Source of the DNA: Lates calcarifer
Lineage: Eukaryota > Chordata > Actinopteri > Centropomidae
Direction of reading: 5' to 3'
DNA: 64,000 nucleotides
Assembly (NCBI RefSeq): GCF_001640805.2
Contig: NC_066856.1
Span: forward strand, 15,909,087 to 15,973,086
The translations under genes were made by a program, and so were the position numbers. The notes beneath the pieces are model-generated. The model searched no databases. It saw nothing but the letters and a program-made list of their open reading frames with translations, and had not been told where the DNA came from. The first letter of the stretch is position 1, and every line of letters begins with the position of its first letter. Positions 54,690 through 64,000 of the stretch are shown here, piece by piece.

Positions 54690-55181
54690 GCGACTTCACA
54701 TCCGGGGCAGCGATTGACCAATTAGAGTGCAGGTTACCTTTAATCCCACCCTCTCGTAGTTCGAAATCAACCCTGAAATCCAGCTCGTCTGCAGGTGGGT
54801 GTGCTAGCATTAGCTCATTGAAACTGTATTAGTATTATATATCTTAATAACGTTGAATAAGAGTCCTTTCAAAGCAGCCTGGCAAAACCGATATTTTTAT
54901 GTTCGTACCCGTAGTTGTCTTTAAACATAGGGTTTGTTTATTCCTGGTTTCCCCACTGTAAAAGCTAACTAGCATCGAGAGCTAATCAGCTACCGGTTAA
55001 CAGATGTTTTTCCTAATACATAATTCTAACTCTTTTTTCCAACCACTGGGTCAGCGCTTTTAACTGAGACAACTATATAAACGCGAACTGAATCCTACTG
55101 CACAAGTTTACTGTCCCTTCAAAATCTCGGTGTATGTTAACAGGTCCATAGCTGTGACTATTTCTGCTTTTCCGCATCAAC
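54690..55181 (+). promoter_or_regulatory. impa1: Presumed impa1 promoter and noncoding first exon
   Basis: A CCAAT box at 54718-54722 precedes a stretch that ends in CTGCAG followed by a GTGGGT donor at 54795. A pyrimidine-poor but usable acceptor TTAACAG ends at 55143, from which a short leader runs to the ATG at 55182. This gives a likely noncoding exon 1, an intron of about 350 bases and a leader within exon 2. The transcription start itself is inferred. Confidence 0.4.
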
Positions 55182-58100
55182 ATGAGTGACCCTTGGCAAG
55201 AGTGTATGGACCACTGTGTGGAGGTCACCAAAAAGGCTGGGAAGGTAAGGAAGTTGCATTTTTCCTTATATGGCCTGGAAATTAATTTCGAGTAGAAATG
55301 CTGTACAACTTTAACCATGCTGTATCAGCAGTAGAATCAGTGTTAGTTTTGTTTCTATTCTGTATTTAGAATTTGTTTAGCCAAGAACTTGGTTGGTATC
55401 TAGCCAAAATGGCACTGCAGAATAGTTACATATGTTAGGTTACAGAATAGAGCTATTCACACAATTAAGAAATTCACATTCAGCATATAGAACAATAACA
55501 TATATTTTAGTATAATTATGTTTTCCTCATGAGACATGTTCTGAATATGTCATTTAAATGCCTGAAAAGAATGTAGTGTTTTACCAAGTTTAGAATAGAC
55601 TTTACTTATGCTATTTATGCTTGTTTAGATTTTTAGTTCTGTTATATCTGAGTTATGTTACTTTTGTGCAGACTGGGAATTATTATTTGTTGTAGTAATG
55701 TGTCATGAATATGATAAAGACAACATGTAAATATCCTTGGGCTTCATAGCTTCCACATAATCATCTCTGACCCATCATTGCCAATGATATGTAACCACAG
55801 ATGTAGCTAGTCAACCAGGAACAATCCCCTTACTTTGCCGTTGTCGTGTTTCTGACAGGTGATCTGTGAAGCGCTCCAAAAGGACATCGCCGTCATGCAG
55901 AAGAGCTCACCGGTTGACCTGGTGACCGAGACAGACCAGAAAGTGGAGCAGCTTATTATATCCTCCATCAAGGAAAAGTATCCCACACACAGGTACTTGA
56001 CTAGCCAACATGGACATGACTTTATTTATATTGCACATTTTAAAAAGTGCTTCACAGACATAAAAACAAAAAATACACAGTGCAGTTACACATTACAGTA
56101 GTTTCAACACAATCAAGAAATGGGGAAAAATATAAAAAATGAATGAGTGTAAGCTATTTTAGGTCATTAATGGTGGAGACTAGAGTTTGTCGGAGGAACA
56201 TCTGTTCCCTTGAAGACTGGTCCTAGTTTTTATGCAATCTTTAAATGTGTGTTTATTATTTCATGTTTTCCTACTGTTTAATTATAATAATTTTACTTAT
56301 GTCACTTTATGTCAGTTGTCTAAAATTTGTATTATTAAACAAGTTCATGCTTGTTCTTATCATTAATTCAGCCAGGGTCAGTATGAATACTTATATCATG
56401 AGCTAGATGGGGATATAGAAAACAAACAAGCACCAAAAAAAATTATTAGATACCAAAAACCAGGTGTCAATTTGATAATAACTTGGATTTTTAAGATTTT
56501 AATTATTCAGTTAAATGTTAATTGTAAATATGAAGATCTAAATGCTGTCAGAAAGCTTACTCTATACTGCCACATGTGAAGTTAAATTTAGATTATTTAT
56601 GGTGGTTTAAGTTGAATATAGTCATAAATACTGGAATCAGCCTGTCATATAGTCACCTAGTGTAATTGCAGGATGCAACCTATCCCCAGAATGCTCAAAT
56701 GTCCAAAATTACATAAAAACAGCCTTGCATCCAGGCCAGAGAAAACTGGACTCAAAATAATATCCCTTGCTGTATTATGGACTAATAGAATCAGGTGCAC
56801 TGGTTTTATTCACTTTATTTGTTGTATCATGACTAAAAACAACCATTTGTTTCTTTTTTGTCTTTGTGATTCTGAAGCTTCATAGGTGAGGAGTCAGTAG
56901 CAGCAGGTGCACCGAGTGTTCTGACTGACAATCCCACTTGGATCATCGACCCCATCGATGGCACCACCAACTTTGTCCACAGGTACCGCTCCCTGCGCTT
57001 AAAATACTATATAAAGCACTGAGAAACTCAGTACTGATACTGCACTGGATTGGTTTTATCTCTGTCGCTCCTTAACTATTTTTATCTTTTAATTAGGTTC
57101 TCTCTTGGATTGTCCTGTCTGTCTGGGATAATTAGTCAATGTAGATGAAACTGAACTGATAATAGAAACTGATTCCTCTGAGCTTTAACCTAGAGGGAGT
57201 TCATTAAACAAGTGTTTTATATTGTAAATTGTCTTTGTGCAGGTTCCCGTTTGTGTCTATATCAATTGGCTTCACTGTGAAGAAAGAGGTAGGCTTCTTT
57301 GTTTGTGAATCACAAGTAAAAGACACTGAAGTATCTTAATTGTAAGAAACATTAGATAGTAAATGTATTTCTGATCAGCAGCACAGCAGTAGTTTCCTTC
57401 TATTTACATGGAAAGCTGTTCTATTTTTAGCCCTGCTCCCACACCACATTAATCACTGCTGTTCTGTGTGCTGCTTCTTGGTCTCAGATAGAGTTTGGGA
57501 TCGTCTACAGCTGCATTGAGGACAAAATGTACACAGCACGGAAAGGGAAAGGAGCATTCTGCAATGGAGTCCCTATCAAAGTGTCTGGGCAAGAAGGTGA
57601 ATATTGACAAACACATCAGGCCTCTGTGTTGCAGTTTTTAAGAAATCCACCAGGTGGAGGCAAAACCACAGCAATGAAAGCTCTGCACAGTGAAATATCA
57701 GAGGCAGGAGTTCTATATTACACACTATGATTTCTGTGTTTCTCTAACCTGACTATTTTTCTGTGTAGTAGTAAACAAGTTGACATTGGTGGAATGATAG
57801 TGATAATATTTTATTCTGTTTTCAATCCAAGATGTTAGCCAGTCGCTGGTACTGACAGAAATGGGCTTCAAGAAGGATCCAGAGCAATTCAAAACAATGC
57901 TGGCAAACATCAAGACCATCCTCACCATTCCTGTGCATGGGTAAGTATGAGCTTATTAATAAGTTATAATTCATAACATATCAGTCCTGGTTGATTCAGT
58001 GATAGCTGTGGTTACAGCAGTTGGGGTTAAACACTACAGCAAGCTCTCGTTGAGTTGCTGTTTTGTCAGTAATACAGCTGAAGAGCAACAAGTGTATCTG

Positions 58101-60088
58101 TTCACAGCACAAGTAGAGAAACTCATTATGTTTTAACCATCATGGTATGAACAACCACAATCTGAATTTATGCTTCACATCAGTACCTCTTCACATAACA
58201 GCAAGTCTGTAGCTCTGTAGCATGATTCAACTGTGGTGGCTCCTGTTTGTTGTATTATTTCTTTTAAAAATGTAGAAATTGTCCGTTGATGAAAAAACAA
58301 TTTTCATCATTGATTAATCTGAGAAATGCCTTTCGTAGCAGCCAATGTGACATCATCGTATATCTTTGTACAGTCCATCCCACAGAGATATTCAGTTTAC
58401 AATGATATAAAACTGAGAAAAGCATAAAACCCTCCTTGGTATTGGAGAAACTGGAGCCAAAAACATGTTTGTTTTTTTTATTTGCTTGAAAAATAAAAAT
58501 GACCCTGTGGATTTGTTACTTACTTTCACTTACTTCTGTGATAAACACATGTTTTTTATGACTGCTTCACAATAAAAGTCACCCTGTGTCTTGCCAGTTG
58601 AATGGAATGCTTTTAATGTGAAGCAGCAGCAGTATGAAAGTTTTGTTTGCATTTTCAGTATTTAACACAGCTCTGATATGGCTATAGGGGACTGAAGGTA
58701 AACAGAACAGGCTGATATCAATGAGAAAGAAAGAAATGGTAACGCTGGTTAACACACATGCATAATTTCCTGAGAATCCCTCTTTGAATCCAGCACAAGA
58801 ATGGCAGACTCTGCCACTGACTATTGAAAGTACCACATACAAGGGCATCTCAGTGACCTAATAGTTGAGGCGCGTGTTTAATTCCTGGCCGGAGAACCCT
58901 TGTTGTATGTCTCCACCACATTTCCTGCCTGCGTATCTGCTGCCACGAACAAATAAAATCAAAACTACCAAACATAATTTTATTTTTGGACAAAGATGCC
59001 AAAAAATGAAAAAAAAAAAAAAAATCCACTAAGACACACTAAACCTTTACTAAACCATACGGAATTCACGTGCAGTCAAATGCAGCGCAAACATCCCATT
59101 TCCATCTACAGAGTCCGTTCCCCGGGCAGTGCAGCTGTCAACATGTGTCTTGTAGCGTGCGGTTCGGCTGACGCTTACTACCACATGGGCATCCATTGCT
59201 GGGACATGGCTGGAGGGGCGGCGGTTGTTACTGAAGCTGGAGGAGTTATCATGGACATTTCAGGTGAGTCACTGAGAAAATGTGAGCACTTCAAACACCA
59301 CTTCTGCTAAACCTTTCAAAGGCTGCTGACACACTGGATGAAATGATAATGATGGGCAGCAGGGTGATTGACTGGTGGGAAAAAAACTGCAGTATTGCTG
59401 TAGGAGATTGCTTTATAGAACAAAACAAAGAGAGTGGGCTGCTGTTCTTTCAGTGCAAACACAACAGAAGTTATTAACGTTTATGAATTATTTAGTGTTA
59501 CTAATTCTCATTGGTTTTTATCTCTCTTTCTGCACATAAATGGCTGTGAAACAGTCATAGATGAGGAGAAGGCAGGGACTGGCTTTGTGCTTAAAATAGG
59601 AAGCAGCAGGATTTGAAAAATTTGATGTTTGCACAACACTACCACTGACATAACAGCTTGCTTAAGATTTAGGATGCTAAAGAAGCTGTACCGTACCGTA
59701 CAAGTGTTTGCCAAGTCAAAGCTGTACTGTTGACTGTAGCAGTGCTATTAAAAGAGTAACCATGCCCTCAATTACTGCAGAGATACCCCTTTCTGTGTAT
59801 TTAAAATGTAGAATAATAGAGGGCATGTAGGTGGTGGAGTAAATGTGTAGGAGTGACTTTTGAGGCACTTTGATCTCAGAGGGAATGTGAAATGAAAGCT
59901 GTGTCCACAACATCACCTGCCTCTTTATTACAGTAAATTTTACTTATTATTTTCTCTTTTAACCAGGTGGGCCGTTTGATCTGATGTCTCGGAGGCTGAT
60001 CGTGGCCAGCAGCAGAGCGATAGCGGAGCGCATCGCGAAGGAGATAACAGAATATCACGTTGGCAGAGACGACACAGATGACCAGTAA
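55182..60088 (+). CDS. impa1: Inositol monophosphatase 1
   Basis: Cytosolic, Mg-dependent, lithium-sensitive phosphatase that hydrolyses inositol monophosphates to free myo-inositol, closing the phosphoinositide cycle. Eight coding exons join in phase: 55182-55244, 55859-55992, 56878-56982, 57243-57288, 57488-57596, 57832-57940, 59112-59263, 59967-60088, giving 279 residues (human 277). Metal ligands sit at the same numbers as in the human enzyme: Glu70 (FIGEES), Asp90 and Asp93 ([14 protein letters not shown]) and Asp220 (HCWDMAGG). PFDLMSRR near the C-terminus and [19 protein letters not shown] in the core are also diagnostic. Every exon has GT-AG borders. Intron 6 (57941-59111) carries a SINE relic just before exon 7. 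The gene appears intact. Confidence 0.97.
58843..58962 (+). mobile_element. tRNA-derived SINE relic
   Basis: CAGTGACCTAATAGTTGAGG resembles box A and GTTTAATTCCTGGCCGGAG resembles box B of a common fish tRNA-derived SINE. They are followed by its usual tail words TTGTATGTCTCCACC and CATTTCCTGCCTG and an A/T-rich end with AATAAAATC. It is degraded and lies in impa1 intron 6. The identification rests on word order and recollection of the family. Confidence 0.65.
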
Positions 60089-60760
60089 ACTTCCACACAC
60101 TCCTCAGTGAAACGTCATTTAAACACTCAGCTGTTTGGTATATAACAGGTCAGGATTCTGTCTTTGCCTTAAAAGCCAAAATGATAAACTTACCTCTGAG
60201 GAGGACCAGTTGAGGGAGTTTTTTCAATATTCAGCGCTTAGTCTCTTAGTAATTAATTGTCATATGTTTGCTCTTCACTCTTGGTTCTTTTGTGACTTAT
60301 TTGGGCAGTAATGACATGATTAATAATAAGGAAGATGTGATTGAGCAATCCATGTGTCATAATATACTCTTGTTTTTATGTTCTAATCACACAGCCATTT
60401 TTTAATTTATATATATATATATATATATATATGAATGATGCAGCCACAACAAGAGCAAGGAACTTATTGATAAAATACCTCACTGCAGCACTTATATAGT
60501 AATTTTAGAAGAAATGTGTTTGTTCAGGGCTTGACCAATAATATTGCTTTCCATCCATACAGTCATTCACACAGTATTTCATTGCCATCACTAGTTTGCA
60601 CTATAAAAGATATGTACACCAAACACTGTGTACATATAACTACTGTACTGTATAATTGCTTCAAGTCCAAACTGAAATATACTGTTGGTGTTCTTAATGT
60701 GTGCAGTATGTTTAAAAGTGTTTTTGAAATAATGTAATGAAAGCAACAAATTAAAAAAAA
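60089..60760 (+). terminator. impa1: impa1 3' UTR with candidate poly(A) signal
   Basis: AT-rich sequence after the impa1 stop, including an (AT)n microsatellite at about 60407-60432. ATTAAA at 60750-60755 is the best nearby poly(A) hexamer. A canonical AATAAA at 61005-61010 would give a longer form. Confidence 0.4.
60407..60432. repeat. (AT)n microsatellite in the impa1 3' UTR
   Basis: About 13 uninterrupted AT units. Confidence 0.85.
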
Positions 60761-62539
60761 AAGCCCTATAAATATCTCTTGCTTCCTCTCAGCCTCTCTG
60801 ACTCACCACAGGTGAATAAATTCATGTCATTAAAACACTGCAGAGACAGGTGTCAGCATGCATGGACACGTTAGCTGTACCCATGCACTAAAGACAATAA
60901 CTGGCAACAGAGCTAAAGCCTGAGCATGAGCATTTGTGTAGAAAAAATGCTGACATTTGGTTTCCTTGACTAGGGAGTTTGTTGTCATGACTTCTTCCCT
61001 GTGAAATAAACACACAACCCAGAAAAATTTTTTACAACAATGAGATGTGTTAAGACACAGCGTCAGTTCAGACATTCCTGTAAAATTCTGCTTCTCAAAA
61101 AAAAAAGAAAAAAAGCTGCCATGCCATCTCATATGTTACCAAGCCTCAACTCTTTGAGAATGGAAAATCCCCCTGCATTCAATCTCCTGCAAGGCTCCTA
61201 AACATCCTGACATCAGCCTGTATCAGACACGTGTTCAGTGATAAATAAATGTCCATATTCGCTTTTACCTAGAAAAATGCTAAACTGTCTTTTCTCCTTA
61301 TAAAGTCTATAAAGTAAAAAATGTTTCTTGTGAAAAACAGGAAACCAAATAAACAGAAAACAGGCCTCTGACACATCATAAAACACTAGGAAAAAAACCA
61401 CTGACTGCTACCGTAGTGATTTAGTAGAGAGATAAAAGCATTCACAGCCATTACACCATGTAAAATCTCCGCTGCATTTCCCCTGCCCTTTCAGTCAGTG
61501 CTATAGATGCTGCACATGCAGAGCGGTGGACTGCCCCCCTGGGCTGATGTGCTCTATGAAATAGCCCCAATTTTTGCTCTCCATGGACTATTGTCTCGTT
61601 TTTTTCCCAGCTTGCGTTTGCTGATGACTAACAAATGGTTTTAAAACACTTTACTTGAGCAAACCAAGCTCTTCTATGATGCAGCCCCCTCCACAGAAAT
61701 CAATGGTCCATGTTAGTCTGCAGCAGGGGGTTCAGACGTAATCACCACTGTTGGGATTGATTTCCAGAGTCAGCCAACTCAAAGCCAAGTCCTTTTCTGT
61801 CAACACCACCTTTAGACCAACAGCTGCTCAACAAATCTTTTCATCATTTAGATTTCCTTTGATTTTCGATGTTATTTGCCTTGTTTACAGACTCATTAAT
61901 GGCACTAAGAGCCAAGTCCTCATACCTTTACTGTATGTCCTGGTTGCCATTAAGGAAGTACCAACCATTGTTCTTTAGAAAACTGGTAAGGCTGTGTTTC
62001 CTGCCATATCACAGAAATGTGCCCCTGGAGATTAGAGAGGCTCTGTTGATATTTCTGAACAGCTTTAGTTAGGCCTGATTTAGAATTTCTGTTTTTTTCT
62101 TTATTTCAGTTACATTATTTCTCATTGTGCTCTGCATATGTATTGTCACTTCATGTATATTTCATGTATATTTTTAGACAAGGTTCTCTCACCTCTGCTA
62201 TAGAGAGAGGGGGTATTGGAGGCAGCCTGCCTTTCAGACCACAAGTATAGATTGGACAAAGATATGAGAATGTCAAGTTCTCACTTGAATTAAACTCTAA
62301 TCAGCTCATGAAGTGGATTTTCATGGAGTGGATCTAGACTTAAATGACCTCTAAGACTTCCATCCAAATTTCCAAGTATTGAATTCCACAGCTTATTGTA
62401 TTTTCACCATGTCAGTCCTTAAGTCATTAATATTTCGAGTAAAGAGTGGAGTTGAAGATTTAGAATACGTCTTGGACTTTTAATCATCCATCCAAGTCAT
62501 TATGATAATTTAATACCCAACCTGTATACTACATTAAAG
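60761..62539. other. Intergenic stretch, possible conserved noncoding sequence
   Basis: No exon or repeat was recognised. The segment at about 61450-61870 has balanced, non-repetitive composition and reads like typical conserved noncoding DNA, but conservation cannot be judged from one sequence. Confidence 0.35.
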
Positions 62540-62990
62540 GGGTAAATTGTTAGCTTTATCTGCCACCGAATGTGGTTTCTTGCTGGGAGTGGGTGGTGGT
62601 GATGGTTGCTTGTCAAGAGCCTCATCGTTGTCTTTACAATACAAGAGGTTAGAATACGTCCTCTGAGCAGTGTTACTTTTTCACTGCAGTCTGGGTGCTA
62701 CGAAGAGATCTATCAGAAAGCCTCAGCTGTACTTTGTGTTTATTGCTAAGTAGCATGTTAGCATGATAACCATAGTTTAGCACATTAGCATGGTCACGTG
62801 CTAAACTAAGGTGGTAAACATTCTAAACATAACCTAAAACCCAACATATTTGCATTGTCATTGTGAGCATTTTAGCGTGCTGACTTTAGCATTTAGCTCA
62901 AAGCACCTTTGTGCCTAATTACAGCCTCATATAACTGGTCGAGTATCTATAAATTCTTGTCAGATAATATAGCTCAAAAGGGCCTTGGTG
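62540..62990 (+). repeat. Composite dispersed teleost repeat
   Basis: Left part GTGGTTTCTTGCTGGGAGTG through TTTACAATACAAGAGG is shared with 48235-48330. Next come AGCATGTTAGCATGATAACC and TTTAGCACATTAGCATGG, then TTTAGCATTTAGCTCAAAGC and CACCTTTGTGCCTAATTACAGCC. The last phrases are familiar from a high-copy, non-coding percomorph repeat. Confidence 0.65.
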
Positions 62991-63663
62991 ACTAGATAAA
63001 ACCTGTCTGAAGCTGCTGCTCGTCTTTCAGGATGCACTACTGACCTTCAGCAACTTCAGCATCATGGCAGGCCTCAGTTACAGCTATGATTCCAGGGAAC
63101 CAAACATCCCAAACATCAGTCACTCCGGATAAATTATTCATAACAGACCTGCCAGGGAGACAGCAGGACTGATGTATTTGTTTTGCTTGTCCTATCACTT
63201 CTCTCTGCCTGTCTCCCAACATCTTTTAGAGAGCGTCTTATATTTTACTGCACAACTGGGACAACAGGGTGACAACTGCTCTCCTGCTGGTCCCAGTCAA
63301 ACAAAACTTTCAACAAATCCCCCCTCCACGATACCCCATACTGATCTGTTAAATTCAGCAGAGGTCTGTTTATTTTAGCTGCACAGCTTGTGCATCTGAT
63401 TCCTAGCAAATCCAGGAACTAATGTAATACGATGACAGCGTTGTTTGCCAGCTTTATCACTGTTTAACAAAACTATTAGCATATGAATATTGATACCAGG
63501 TAACTAACTTGCTTTGAAAAGATCTGATGTGAAACATTTGCTTTAGTGCTCATCCTGTCACTCTTTTAAGAAACACGCTTAGGACATTTCAACACACATA
63601 GATTTGAGTTATGCAAGGTGTGGCGGTGATGAACATCATGTCTGAACGAGCCCTGGACAAACA

Positions 63664-63696
<33 letters not shown>

Positions 63697-64000
63697 CCCT
63701 CAACAGAGACAGAGGTATCACACAGTGTATAACCTATTGTATTATTTTCTTTAAATTATTATCTTTTCAGGAACCAAAAATCAGAAAGAAACTCACTCAT
63801 GGTTTACCTGGGTCAAATGTTGTTGCCTTCATGTATGTGTAATCTGATTTGGAACATTTAAATGAGCCACAAATCACCATGATCATTACATTTAATGCCG
63901 TAAATGAATAGGAAACACATTGTCATCATTGGATATGACTTCCTGCGAGACAATTGTCATGGTTTCATGATAAGTCGTTGGAGTATTCGGATAGTAGTCT
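62991..64000. other. Right end of the window, no gene recognised
   Basis: Contains a poly(T) run at 63667-63696 and short chance frames. No splice-bounded exon or RNA gene was seen. Confidence 0.5.
63667..63696. repeat. Poly(T) run of about 30
   Basis: Uninterrupted T tract. It could be the poly(A) tail of a minus-strand retroposed sequence, but the adjacent sequence (CCCTCAACAGAGACAGAGG) gives no recognisable SINE, LINE or gene. Confidence 0.8.

Overview
The window is vertebrate nuclear DNA and almost certainly comes from a ray-finned (teleost, probably percomorph) fish. The genes are split into short exons by GT-AG introns. The encoded proteins are clear vertebrate orthologues (FBXL7, IMPA1, CD38/BST1, a TNIP/ABIN protein, a MED1 relative). 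The introns are compact and carry repeat families typical of bony fish. There is no prokaryotic operon structure, CRISPR array or phage. All exon models below were built by eye from splice sites, reading-frame phase and remembered family sequence, without database searches.

Layout: (1) 861-4638 (+), the 3' part of a MED1-like Mediator subunit gene whose first exons lie upstream. (2) 6512-28497 (+), fbxl7 in four coding exons with a 15 kb second intron that holds most of the repeats. (3) 30128-31099 (+), three decayed exons of a carboxylesterase gene. (4) 31691-34993 (-), a ten-exon TNIP (ABIN-3-like) ubiquitin-binding coiled-coil gene. (5) 39528-44753 (-), cd38, an eight-exon ADP-ribosyl cyclase with an N-terminal membrane anchor. 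(6) 46705-50373 (-), a tandem bst1-like paralogue with a signal peptide instead of the anchor and with four identical internal exon lengths. (7) 55182-60088 (+), impa1, complete in eight coding exons. The ends at 1-860 and 60089-64000 hold no recognisable gene.

Functional connections are modest. cd38 and bst1-like are tandem duplicates for extracellular NAD/cyclic ADP-ribose metabolism. The TNIP gene next to them belongs to NF-kB/A20 ubiquitin signalling, so the middle of the window is rich in immune-type genes. FBXL7 (SCF ubiquitin ligase), IMPA1 (inositol recycling) and the MED1-like protein (transcription) look like unrelated neighbours.

No radically new system was found. The best second-look items are the short MED1 paralogue without the long MED1 tail, a perfect 23-bp hairpin in fbxl7 intron 1, the secreted-looking cyclase beside cd38, a CpG-rich open stretch inside fbxl7 intron 2, a promoter-like CpG-rich block at 53.4-53.7 kb with no gene attached, and an unresolved splice phase in the TNIP gene.
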